A stretch of DNA of 64,000 nucleotides from Streptomyces sp. NBC_00285 (GTDB taxonomy: Bacteria; Actinomycetota; Actinomycetes; Streptomycetales; Streptomycetaceae): the NCBI RefSeq assembly GCF_036174265.1, contig NZ_CP108055.1, forward strand, positions 5,270,001 through 5,334,000, written 5' to 3'. Made by a program: the position numbers and the translations under genes. This document shows, piece by piece, positions 43,754 through 50,883 of the stretch (position 1 is its first letter; each line of letters starts with the position of its first letter). The notes under the pieces are model-generated. The model ran no database searches. It was not told the DNA's origin and saw only the letters and a program-made list of their open reading frames with translations.

Positions 43754-43975
43754 ATGAGCCGCACTACGTACCGAGTCCTCCCCAACCGGGGCGACTGGAT
43801 CCTTCGCCGGGAGCAAACGCTCCTTGCCTCGCACACCATCAAGAGCGAGCTGGTCAAGGAAGGGCAGCGGAGGGCTTCGAATGATCAGCCGAGCAAGCTG
43901 GTCGTCCACAAGGCCGATGGAACGATCGAGTACGAATACACGTACGGCGACGATCCGTACCCTCCGCAGGGCTGA
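43754..43975 (+). CDS. DUF2188 family protein
   Basis: 73 residues. YRVLPNRGDWILRREQTLLASHTIKSELVKEGQRRA ... SKLVVHKADGTIEYEYTYGDDPYPPQG is the DUF2188 signature (an ending with TYG.DP.PP.G). Small soluble protein of unknown role, frequent near the preceding small basic protein. Confidence 0.85.
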   Translation: MSRTTYRVLPNRGDWILRREQTLLASHTIKSELVKEGQRRASNDQPSKLVVHKADGTIEYEYTYGDDPYPPQG

Positions 43976-44194
43976 TGAGCGACCAAGGCGGATGTAGGAC
44001 GGCAATCCAGCGCCTTGGCCCCTCATCAACTCAGCAGTAAGGCTATCGAGCCCCAGCACCCGGTCAAACTACGGGAGCTGGGGCTCGATGCTCGTCCTAT
44101 CCGACAGCGTGGACGAGAAGGAGCCGTGCCCCTACTGTGCCCGATCGACGGGTAACTGTCGGGGAATGGTGGTTGAAGGACAGCGGACAGGAGG

Positions 44195-44229
44195 ACGGCC
44201 CCTCACCGATTCACCTGGTCAGGGGCCGT
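44195..44229. terminator. Terminator hairpin beside the tRNA-Ser fragment
   Basis: 9-bp stem ACGGCCCCT / AGGGGCCGT around a 17-base loop. It lies just beyond the 3' end of the tRNA-Ser fragment, as in an intact tRNA transcript. Confidence 0.6.
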
Positions 44230-44236
44230 TCATCTG

Positions 44237-44292
44237 CGGAAGCGGTGAGATTCGAACTCACGGTGACATCGCTGCCACGACGGTTTTCAAGA
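44237..44292 (-). pseudogene. 3' half of tRNA-Ser(UGA), att-like scar
   Basis: Minus strand: CTTGAAA anticodon loop, stem half ACCGT, a long variable arm GTGGC..GTCAC, T-arm GTGAGTTCGAATCTCAC, acceptor CGCTTCC and discriminator G. The 5' half is absent: the bases before the loop (GCGAT) do not pair with ACCGT. Identity to a tRNA stops in the anticodon loop, the usual crossover point of tyrosine integrases. Type-II variable arm confirms Ser. The rest of 43976-44310 holds no gene. Confidence 0.75.
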
Positions 44293-44310
44293 TCGCTGCA
44301 GGTCCCGGAG

Positions 44311-45024
44311 TCAGCCGCAGCAGCTGCAGCCGGGTGAGCAGCCACAGGCGTCGGTGTCGGCGTTGGTCTTCGTGTCCACGGGCATGGCCGGTGTTGCGCA
44401 GCAGCCCTTGCCTTGCCAGGCGTCGCGGCCTTCCTTGGTGGCGATGGCGGCGATGACAAGGGCGGCGATCGGGTCGGCCCAGGACCAGCCGAGGGTGGCG
44501 TTGAGGACCAGTCCGATCAGGAGCACGGCAGAGAGGTAGGTGCACAGCAGGGTCTGCTTGGAGTCGGCGACGGCGGAGGCCGAGCCGAGTTCGAGGCCTG
44601 CCTTGCGCTGCGCAGCCGACAGGAACGGCATGATCGCCAAGGACAGGGCCGCGAGGACGATCCCGGGCACGGAGCGTTCGGCCTCGCCCATGCCGGTCAG
44701 GGCACGCACGGCGTCGACGGTGACATAGGCGGCGAGTGCGAAGAACGAGACCGCGATGATCCGCAGGGTGGTCTTCTCGCGAGCCTCGCGTACGGCGTGT
44801 TCGCGGGCCGAGAACTGCCAGGCGACCGCTGCGGCGGAGGAGACCTCGATGACGGAGTCGAGGCCGAAGCCGATCAGCGCGGTGGACGAAGCCGCAGTGC
44901 CGGCGGCGATGGCGATGACCGCCTCGATGACGTTGTACGTGATGGTCGCCGCCACCAGTAGGCGTATTCGGCGGGTGAGCGCGTCACGGCGGGCCGGTGA
45001 GGGGCCGAGGGATATCGCGGTCAT
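44311..45024 (-). CDS. Cation transporter (CDF-like) with Cys-rich C-terminal tail
   Basis: 237 residues from ATG 45024, overlapping the regulator's stop (TGATG). About six spans; GFGLDSVIE in span 2 and SWADPIAALVIAAIATKEG near the last span have the acidic residues used in CDF transport. The final 30 residues hold seven cysteines (208, 209, 227, 229, 233, 235, 236), a soft-metal tail unusual for CDF proteins. With a CmtR regulator upstream, a cadmium/lead or similar exporter is likely. Confidence 0.88.
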   Translation of the reverse strand: MTAISLGPSPARRDALTRRIRLLVAATITYNVIEAVIAIAAGTAASSTALIGFGLDSVIEVSSAAAVAWQFSAREHAVREAREKTTLRIIAVSFFALAAYVTVDAVRALTGMGEAERSVPGIVLAALSLAIMPFLSAAQRKAGLELGSASAVADSKQTLLCTYLSAVLLIGLVLNATLGWSWADPIAALVIAAIATKEGRDAWQGKGCCATPAMPVDTKTNADTDACGCSPGCSCCG

Positions 45025-45359
45025 CAGCAGCATCCCTTGGTCTCGGCGTCTGGGCAGGTGCGGTCGGTTTCCACGGCCACTACGGCGGTGCGCAGGTCAT
45101 CCAGGGCATGGCCGAGACGTTCGTCGGCGAGTTCGTAGCGGGTACGGCGCCCGTCGGGCACGGTCACGACCAGGCCGCAGTCACGCAGACATGCCAGGTG
45201 GTTCGACAGCCGGGTGCGGGAGACGCCCAGAGCGTCGGCGAGATCGGCCGGGTAGGCCGGTGCTTGGCGCAGGGCGAGCAGGATGCGGCAGCGGATCGGG
45301 TCGGCGAGCGCGCGGCCGAATCGGACCAGCACCTCGATGTCGGGAGCAACGATGAGCAC
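45024..45359 (-). CDS. CmtR-like ArsR-family metal sensor
   Basis: 111 residues from GTG 45359. That start puts Cys57, Cys61 and Cys102 exactly at the metal-ligand numbers of M. tuberculosis CmtR (LSNHLACLRDCGLVV and RTCPDAE), which is why I prefer it to GTG 45374. HTH: YPADLADALGVSRTRLSNHL. It would release the operator on binding Cd/Pb and control the coupled transporter. Two extra C-terminal Cys follow. Confidence 0.9.
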   Translation of the reverse strand: MLIVAPDIEVLVRFGRALADPIRCRILLALRQAPAYPADLADALGVSRTRLSNHLACLRDCGLVVTVPDGRRTRYELADERLGHALDDLRTAVVAVETDRTCPDAETKGCC

Positions 45360-45818
45360 TCCACGAGAGTACACAAAATCATGAACTCATGGAATCGTGA
45401 ACTGTGGAGTTGGGTACAGCAGCGGGGTACCGCAACCACAGCAACCGTTGGTGAACCCAGCCGCCCGCCCCTGCCCCACGCAGAGTTGGTACGACCGCCA
45501 ACGACCGTTCTGTATAGAGCTACGGATCAGAAGGCATAACCTGTTGAGTGGTGAGGTCGTCCGCACGGTAAAGGCCGCGACCCGGGATGCGACAAGGGTC
45601 GGCTGCCTCACCGCTCAGAGCCGTGCCAGTTCCGTGCCAGGTGGAGCGGGGAGCCACGGGGAATGGCGGGTACTGAACCGCTAGCGTTGAAGCAGTTCCG
45701 CACAGTCGGCCGCAGGTCAGGCGACCAGTAGGCCCCAAAACACCTCAGCTTCCCAAGCTGAGGGCCCAGTGCCGTCTACTGCGTTCGCACCGGGCATGAC
45801 CTCGTACGATCAGCCTTC
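45360..45818. other. Gene-free stretch, 459 bases
   Basis: No supported gene. Near 45612-45640 CGTGCCAG repeats twice, and at 45743-45763 there is a perfect 9-bp hairpin CCTCAGCTT / AAGCTGAGG with a CCC loop. This could be a terminator or a relic; see rejected notes. Confidence 0.5.
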
Positions 45819-46133
45819 ATGGCAGAGACAGGCGGAGAACTCGGTTGGCTGGAGCAGTGGTACCGCGCCCAGTGCGACGGTGACTGGGAGCACGAATGGG
45901 GCGTTCGGATTGCAACGCTCGACAATCCAGGCTGGACAGTGGCAATCGATCTTGAAGAGACGACGCTGTCTGGCCGGCCCTACGAGGGGACCGACATCCG
46001 GCGCAGCGATTCCGACTGGGTGATGGCGACGGTGTCGGACGACGTCTTCCAGGCGTCCTGCGGTCCGCTCAACCTCAGGGAAGTGCTGCGCCTGTTCCGC
46101 GACTGGGCTACCTCGGTGAGCGATGAGCCCTAG
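45819..46133 (+). CDS. Imm53 family immunity protein
   Basis: 104 residues. GWLEQWYRAQCDGDWEHEWGVRIATLDNPGWTVAIDL is the Imm53 signature (W..WY...CDG.WEH..G..I.TLDNPGW). Such proteins protect against polymorphic toxins carried by neighbours. No cognate toxin gene is found in the window. Orphan in the island; it may guard against a rival's toxin. Confidence 0.88.
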   Translation: MAETGGELGWLEQWYRAQCDGDWEHEWGVRIATLDNPGWTVAIDLEETTLSGRPYEGTDIRRSDSDWVMATVSDDVFQASCGPLNLREVLRLFRDWATSVSDEP

Positions 46134-46439
46134 CCAACGGGTGACCGCGACCGGGCCTGGCCGTCTCAGTTTCCGTCTCATTCACCGTCGTTCACTGCCG
46201 TTCAGACCAGACCTGGGGGCGCTGCCACGAGGGTGGCCGATCACCCACGAACGCAGGTGAACGCCCGTGTACACCGTCCAGCACCCCACCACCACAGTTG
46301 GAAAGCGTGTTGTCCCCTTTGGCGGGAGCCAGCATGGCGGAAGCGGTACTGCACAATGGCGTTCTCATCGAGTGCTCGAAAGCTCGTCTCTGTTGAGCTA
46401 CGAACCAGAGGCGGTCTACCTGGTCCAAGGCCGCCAAAA
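46134..46439. other. Gene-free stretch of 306 bases
   Basis: No supported gene. CCGT/CGTTCA repeats around 46180-46210 are the only pattern; nothing else stands out. Confidence 0.4.
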
Positions 46440-46910
46440 TCAACCGAGATAGGGCCGCTCACGCTGCTCCATGAAGTGCCGGATTCGTAGCCGCTGCGTA
46501 TGGTGCATGGGCAGTTGATCGATCTCCTCGGGCTGGACGAACTTCAGCTCCGTGGACTCATCCGAGATCGCGAGCTGGCCCCCGATCACACGTGCGGTGA
46601 AGCAGACGTTGAACTGTCGACGCACCTCACCATCCGTGTAGGCCATGACGTGGCGAGGGTCGGTATACGTCCCAACGAGCCCAGTGATCTCCACGTCCAA
46701 GCCCGTTTCCTCCTTCACCTCACGGACGGCGGTTCCTGGTAGCGAGTCGGTCATTTCCATGCCGCCGCCAGGCAGCGCCCAGAGATCGTTGTCTCGCCGG
46801 CGCTGCAGGAGGATGCGTCCCTCGTCGTCAGTGACCACCGCGGACGCGGCAACGACCAGGCTGTTGGGCTTGGGGGCGTCTGGGTCGTCGTAGTACTCGG
46901 TGCGTGCCAT
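46440..46910 (-). CDS. NUDIX hydrolase
   Basis: 156 residues from ATG 46910, two bases after the DUF5919 gene's stop. Nudix box GGGMEMTDSLPGTAVREVKEETGL. Nudix hydrolases are common in Streptomyces integrative elements; in pSAM2 the Pif immunity protein is Nudix-like, so an element-exclusion role is possible, but no transfer genes are here. Confidence 0.9.
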   Translation of the reverse strand: MARTEYYDDPDAPKPNSLVVAASAVVTDDEGRILLQRRRDNDLWALPGGGMEMTDSLPGTAVREVKEETGLDVEITGLVGTYTDPRHVMAYTDGEVRRQFNVCFTARVIGGQLAISDESTELKFVQPEEIDQLPMHHTQRLRIRHFMEQRERPYLG

Positions 46911-46912
46911 GA

Positions 46913-47656
46913 TCACTTCTCTCGTACTGGCTTCGCGGTCGCCCACACTGCATCGAAGCTGTCAGCGTAGGTCTCGAACATGCCGCCTTCCCCGCTTCGG
47001 CGCAGGTGCCAGACAGGGGCCCGGTAGGCGTTCACGCCCCAGACATGAGCGTTGACCAACGCCTGATCATCGGCCCGGTAGATCGAGTTGTAGAGCGTCG
47101 TTGCGTGGGTCCGTACCTCGATGCCCGGTACCCCGATGAGGGGGCGATAGTGCATCAGTGCGAGGCGGCAACGGGACTGGATTCCGTGGCCGAACTTCTC
47201 CTCGTCGCCGCGCTGTTGGACGTTCGGGCTCTCCGCGTCGCCGAGTGCGATACGGACCGTGCAGCCCTCGGCCGCTCGCTCCTTCAAGAGGTCGTTGAGC
47301 CTCGGGTACGCCTCGTGCAGGAAGACGGCGGCGTACACCAGGACGTCGATCTGCTCGCGCGCCTGAGTCAGCAGGTCCACGAAGGTGGATACGGGGATGT
47401 CCGCTCGCTGATCGTAGAGAGCCACAAGTTCCGGACTGACGGCGCGGGCGGGGCGTGCCTGCCTGAGGGATGGCCATAGAGCGTGCACGTCTTCTCCTAG
47501 CGTTTCTGCTGCCAACATGGCCGTGGCACGGCGCGGCGTACGCCCCAGATTGACCCATCGTTCGACGGACTTGGGGTCGACCTCAACCTTGTTCGCGAGG
47601 GCGTTGTGCGTCCAACCACCGGCCGCCATGGCCGCACGTAATCTCTCGTTTGCCAC
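46913..47656 (-). CDS. XRE–DUF5919 regulator
   Basis: 247 residues from GTG 47656 (AGGAGA 8 bases upstream). N-terminal HTH MAAGGWTHNALANKVEVDPKSVERWVNLGRTPRRATAMLAAETLG, then a C-terminal DUF5919 domain (TFVDLLTQAREQIDVLVYAAVFLHEAYP ... GDAESPNVQQRG) with phospholipase-D-like strands. These XRE-DUF5919/NUDIX pairs recur in actinomycete elements as a regulatory module. The palindromes upstream are likely its sites. Confidence 0.88.
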   Translation of the reverse strand: MANERLRAAMAAGGWTHNALANKVEVDPKSVERWVNLGRTPRRATAMLAAETLGEDVHALWPSLRQARPARAVSPELVALYDQRADIPVSTFVDLLTQAREQIDVLVYAAVFLHEAYPRLNDLLKERAAEGCTVRIALGDAESPNVQQRGDEEKFGHGIQSRCRLALMHYRPLIGVPGIEVRTHATTLYNSIYRADDQALVNAHVWGVNAYRAPVWHLRRSGEGGMFETYADSFDAVWATAKPVREK

Positions 47657-47708
47657 TTCAATCTCTCCTAACATCCCGGGACGGCACTAGGGACGTTCTA
47701 CCCGACGC

Positions 47709-47718
47709 GGGACGTCCC
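47709..47718. promoter_or_regulatory. GGGACGTCCC palindrome in the divergent promoter
   Basis: Perfect 10-base palindrome at 47709-47718, with half-site GGGACG at two more places (near 47679 and 47690). Lies between the DUF5919 gene and the small rightward genes. Confidence 0.5.
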
Positions 47719-47775
47719 AAAATGGGGTTTGTCCGTGGTTCCGACGTCCTGATGGTCGGCAGGAAGCTCGTGTGC

Positions 47776-48006
47776 ATGGCGAGCAACCAGCAGACCAGGC
47801 CAGGCATCGGCGAACTGGCGAAGGACAGTGCCAGCAGACGCATCGGCGTCGTCATGGGAGAGATCGGCGGTCGCGTGCAGATGCGGCCAGTCCCGGGCGG
47901 CAGGGAGTGGGATGCCATGCCGGGCAACGTCGTCGCGCTCAGCGCTCGGGAAGAACTGAGCGCCCGACTGGCAACGAAGAACGGCAACAGTCGGGTCGGG
48001 CTGTGA
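47776..48006 (+). CDS. Small Streptomyces accessory protein
   Basis: 76 residues from ATG 47776 (AGGAAG 9 bases upstream). MASNQQTRPGIGELAKDSAS ... IGVVMGEIGGRVQMRPVPGGREWDAMPGN resembles a widespread small protein from this kind of region, with repeats of the type RPGIGELA ... RVQMRPV. Function unknown. Upstream in-frame ATG 47722 is possible. Confidence 0.72.
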   Translation: MASNQQTRPGIGELAKDSASRRIGVVMGEIGGRVQMRPVPGGREWDAMPGNVVALSAREELSARLATKNGNSRVGL

Positions 48007-48107
48007 TGCGCGCTGTCGGCCGGTATGCCGGGGTTCTGTTCATCATCTGCATCAGCGGCTCGTGCGGCTTGGTGATCGGCATAGCCCTCGGCACCGGCCA
48101 GTACTAG
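48006..48107 (+). CDS. Tiny membrane peptide (33 residues)
   Basis: ATG 48006 overlaps the previous stop (TGATG). MRAVGRYAGVLFIICISGSC GLVIGIALGTGQY is a single hydrophobic segment. Its coupling to the preceding gene argues for translation. Confidence 0.6.
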   Translation: MRAVGRYAGVLFIICISGSCGLVIGIALGTGQY

Positions 48108-48254
48108 ACCGGCCGCCCCGAGCGGGTGCCGCTTACGGCTCCCCGCCCCCGTTCGGGGCCGGCCTCCGACCCGCTGGCGATCACCTCCGAGTCGAACTCG
48201 GCGATCGAGGCGGCAGGTAAGCGCTCTGCACCACTTCACACGAGGAGACGGCAC

Positions 48255-48698
48255 ATGACAGCAACGGCGAACGTGGAGAAGACCGGTCGCGCGGTCGCAG
48301 GTGAGGAGTTGTTCGAGAGCCTCGCCCACTTCGTGGTCACCCACAACAGCGAGTCGGCCGAGCGTGCCGAGCGGATCGCCGACCAGGCGGTGGCCTTCGT
48401 GGCCACGGCGGCAACTGCCACCGTTTCCATGGTCCCTTCGGACGACGTGGACCTCGGCCTTCACGCCCTCATCCTTCACACCAAGGAGTACGCCCAGCTG
48501 TGTGAGCGGTACGCGGGCCGCTTCCTCCATCACAACCCGAAGCCGGGCGGCGGGGCCCGCGACCCGGAGAAGGTCGCGACCTCGGCCCGTGCCATGAAGG
48601 CCGCCGGATTCGCGGTCTTCGACGACTTGTGGACCGTCGACGGCACGAACCTCGCGCAGTGCGACTCGGACTGCGGCCGTCCCTACGGTGACGCGTAG
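48255..48698 (+). CDS. Glycine-rich-domain-like small protein
   Basis: 147 residues from ATG 48255 (GAGGAGACGGC just upstream). It has MVPSDDVDLGLHALILHTKEYAQLCERYAGRFLHHNPKPGG, a pattern I know from GRDP-type Streptomyces proteins, and the end NLAQCDSDCGRPYGDA with two Cys. Directly precedes the kinase-like gene. Function unknown. Confidence 0.7.
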   Translation: MTATANVEKTGRAVAGEELFESLAHFVVTHNSESAERAERIADQAVAFVATAATATVSMVPSDDVDLGLHALILHTKEYAQLCERYAGRFLHHNPKPGGGARDPEKVATSARAMKAAGFAVFDDLWTVDGTNLAQCDSDCGRPYGDA

Positions 48699-48767
48699 CA
48701 CCCGACAACAGCGCTGCGGTCGGCCCGGGTTGGTTGTTGGCCGCGTCGCCCGGAAGGAGAGAGGACG

Positions 48768-49604
48768 TTGTCCGACTCAACCCCTGAAATGCCGATCGTG
48801 GTGCTCGATGCGCTCATGCCCACGGAACAGCGGCTGGTCCTGAGCCGTCGGGGCTCCACGGTCTGGGAGGTGGACGGCCCACGTGGTCACCACGCCGTGA
48901 AACTCGGCTATCCGATCGAGGCCACTGGGGAGTGGCCGGCCCAACCCTGGACCGCGCTTGCGCCCGCCCGCGAGGGGGCTGTACTGCACCGTCTCGGCTC
49001 GGATGACGTCGCCTACGGCGAGTGGGAGCGCGGAACCTGGAACTTCCAGCCGTGGCACGAGGGGCCAGACCTGCACCAGATCTGGGAGCCCTGCCGCAGG
49101 CGGGGTTCGTCCATCGCACCCCACTACAGCGTGGCGCTGGGCTGCTTCGAAGCGCTGGCAGAACTCCATGTTCGGGGCTGGGCACACGGCGACGTGCAGC
49201 CCGCCCACTTCATCGTCGGGCCGGTGCGAACCCATCTCATCGACCTCGCGCTCGCTCGCGGCGGGCAGGTACCTGAGGGTTACGACTTCCCGTTCCGCGG
49301 CTGCCTCGTCCACTACGAGGCACCAGAGATCGCTCGCAGCGTGCTCGACACCGGAGAGGCCGAGCCGACGCAGGAGGCCGACATCTACGCCCTCGGGGCG
49401 TCCCTCCTGATCTCAGCCACCGGGTGGCGAGCGGTCGAGTACCCGGACGACGCTCCGCGCGCCGTGCAGAGAGAAGCAGTGGCGAACGGAAAGCGGCGCC
49501 CTGTGAAGGCGCCCGGTGAGCTGGGTGACCTGGTCGACGCGATGCTCAGCCACGCTCCCGAAGATCGGCCGACGATCTACGAGGTGGGCAAAGCCCTGAA
49601 CTGA
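48768..49604 (+). CDS. Serine/threonine-kinase-like protein
   Basis: 278 residues from TTG 48768 (AAGGAGAGAGGACG just upstream). Kinase landmarks: Lys45 in HAVKL, Glu70 candidate, HGDVQPAHF at 140-148 (HRDLKPxN, Asn changed to His), IDLALAR (DFG changed to DLA), YEAPE at 183-187 and ADIYALGASL. The altered catalytic loop makes activity doubtful. Part of the gene is duplicated at 41644. It is the last gene before attR. Confidence 0.88.
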   Translation: MSDSTPEMPIVVLDALMPTEQRLVLSRRGSTVWEVDGPRGHHAVKLGYPIEATGEWPAQPWTALAPAREGAVLHRLGSDDVAYGEWERGTWNFQPWHEGPDLHQIWEPCRRRGSSIAPHYSVALGCFEALAELHVRGWAHGDVQPAHFIVGPVRTHLIDLALARGGQVPEGYDFPFRGCLVHYEAPEIARSVLDTGEAEPTQEADIYALGASLLISATGWRAVEYPDDAPRAVQREAVANGKRRPVKAPGELGDLVDAMLSHAPEDRPTIYEVGKALN

Positions 49605-49688
49605 CCCCACGGCCCGTTTCGCCAGCTCCTGCTCGGGCGGGGAGATGATGACGGTGCTGTCCCGGTAGCCGTCTGATCGGCTCCGGGA

Positions 49689-49809
49689 GGCCGTTGCCGT
49701 CAAACACTGCCGTCACGGCATAAAGCAAAGGCCCTGTGGATCACTCCACAGGGCCTTTGACGTGCTGTGCACTCGGCAGGATTCGAACCTGCAACCTTCT
49801 GATCCGTAG
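49689..49809. repeat. attR-like 121-bp direct repeat
   Basis: Perfect copy of 41800-41920, here continuing into the intact tRNA-Arg(ACG). The 7889-base offset sets the island size. Confidence 0.93.
49727..49758. terminator. tRNA-Arg terminator
   Basis: AAAGGCCCTGTGGA / TCCACAGGGCCTTT, 14-bp perfect stem, 10 bases beyond the tRNA 3' end. Confidence 0.9.
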
Positions 49810-49840
49810 TCAGATGCTCTATCCGTTAAGCTACGAGTGC
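49768..49840 (-). tRNA. tRNA-Arg(ACG)
   Basis: 73 nt. Acceptor GCACTCG / CGAGTGC, anticodon loop CTACGGA (ACG, read as ICG after TadA editing), T-arm CAGGTTCGAATCCTG, discriminator A. The island's attachment target; its 3' half is repeated at 41880-41920. Confidence 0.96.
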
Positions 49841-49987
49841 TTGTTCTTTTTTCTTGCCGTTTCTTGCCCTTCCGGGCCGCCCGCGGCGACAGGAAGAACA
49901 TTACATGACTGCTGGCGCCATGTGAAATCCGTTTGCCGTAGCCCTTGTGAGCTGCGGAAACGCGTTCGAGAGCGGTCAATGCAACGA

Positions 49988-50018
49988 CGAAGCCCCGGTC
50001 GCGTGGACCGGGGCTTCG
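49988..50018 (-). terminator. tRNA-Ser(GCT) terminator
   Basis: 13-bp perfect stem CGAAGCCCCGGTC / GACCGGGGCTTCG with GCGTG loop. Confidence 0.88.
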
Positions 50019-50029
50019 GTGATCTTGCG

Positions 50030-50120
50030 CGGAGGCGGAGGGATTTGAACCCTCGATGGGATTTGCGTCCCAAACCGCATTAGCAGTGCGGCGCCATAGA
50101 CCGGACTAGGCGACGCCTCC
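50030..50120 (-). tRNA. tRNA-Ser(GCT)
   Basis: 91 nt. Acceptor GGAGGCG / CGCCTCC, anticodon loop CTGCTAA (GCT), large type-II variable arm GTTTGGGACGCAAATCCC, T-arm GAGGGTTCAAATCCCTC, discriminator G. Confidence 0.96.
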
Positions 50121-50273
50121 AGCACAGCCGCCCGCGCGAGCGCGAGTGGTGCGTGCAGATGATGACACAGCCGGAGGTCGCGCCACCAATCGGTTCCCAC
50201 GGTACTAGGCGGGCGGGGCGCAGGGCAAAGTGCTTCCGCGCAACGTACGGCGGCGTCCGGCGTTAGACAGGGC

Positions 50274-50702
50274 ATGTCACATGTCACTCGGTTCCGCCGG
50301 CTCGCACGGTTGAGTCCCCTCCCCTTGTTCCTCGTCGCCCTGGCCCCCGCGCCCGTCTCCGCGCACGAGGCCGGCGGTGACCATCTCACCGTCACCGTCC
50401 GGGACGCCGGAAGCGGTGCCGACGGGACCTTCGAGGTCGACTGTCACCCCGCGGGCGGCACCCACCCCGACGCCCCCGGCGCCTGTGCCGCCCTGGACAG
50501 GAACACCATGTGGGGGCGCGAGACCTTCGCCCCTGTGCCCGAGGGCAGCGTCTGCACCATGCTCTACGGCGGTCCCGCGACCGCCCATGTCACGGGGATC
50601 TGGGCCGGGCGCCCCGTGGACGCCCGGTTCGACCGGAGCGACGGGTGCGACACCGCGCGCTGGGACCGGTTCGTGCCGCTCCTGCCCGGGTTCGGGTCGT
50701 AG
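50274..50702 (+). CDS. Subtilisin-inhibitor-like (SSI family) secreted protein
   Basis: 142 residues from ATG 50274. A signal peptide (RFRRLARLSPLPLFLVALAPAPVSAHEA) is followed by DCHPAGGTHPDAPGACAALD, SVCTMLYGGPATAHVTGIWAGRPVDARFDRSDGCD, which is the SSI pattern (C..GGTHP..ACxxL ... CTxxY...T..G.W.G). Two Cys pairs conserved. SSI proteins inhibit extracellular serine proteases and transglutaminase activation; here the reactive-site region CTMLYGGPAT differs from the usual YDPV, so specificity may have changed. Confidence 0.88.
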   Translation: MSHVTRFRRLARLSPLPLFLVALAPAPVSAHEAGGDHLTVTVRDAGSGADGTFEVDCHPAGGTHPDAPGACAALDRNTMWGRETFAPVPEGSVCTMLYGGPATAHVTGIWAGRPVDARFDRSDGCDTARWDRFVPLLPGFGS

Positions 50703-50883
50703 ACCGGGTCAGCACGTCGACGTACGGGCACACGTTCTACTTCACTTCGTCGTGCGACCTCCCTCTCATCCAGCACCCCCGCACAATCGCTGCGCTTAGA
50801 CTCCCTCGCGTGACACGTCGCGGGCAGGTTGGCAAGATGGCCCGAGCGGTCGGCAAGGTGCGGTAACAGGGAGGAAGCGTCTC

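Noticed and set aside
45743..45763. tRNA-Gly(CCC) fragment
   Set aside because: The hairpin CAGCTTCCCAAGCTG looks like an anticodon arm, but no T-arm or acceptor half follows, so it may be a terminator.
41921..49688. Integrase or excisionase gene within the island
   Set aside because: None of the frames shows the R..HxxR..Y pattern of tyrosine recombinases or a serine recombinase catalytic domain.
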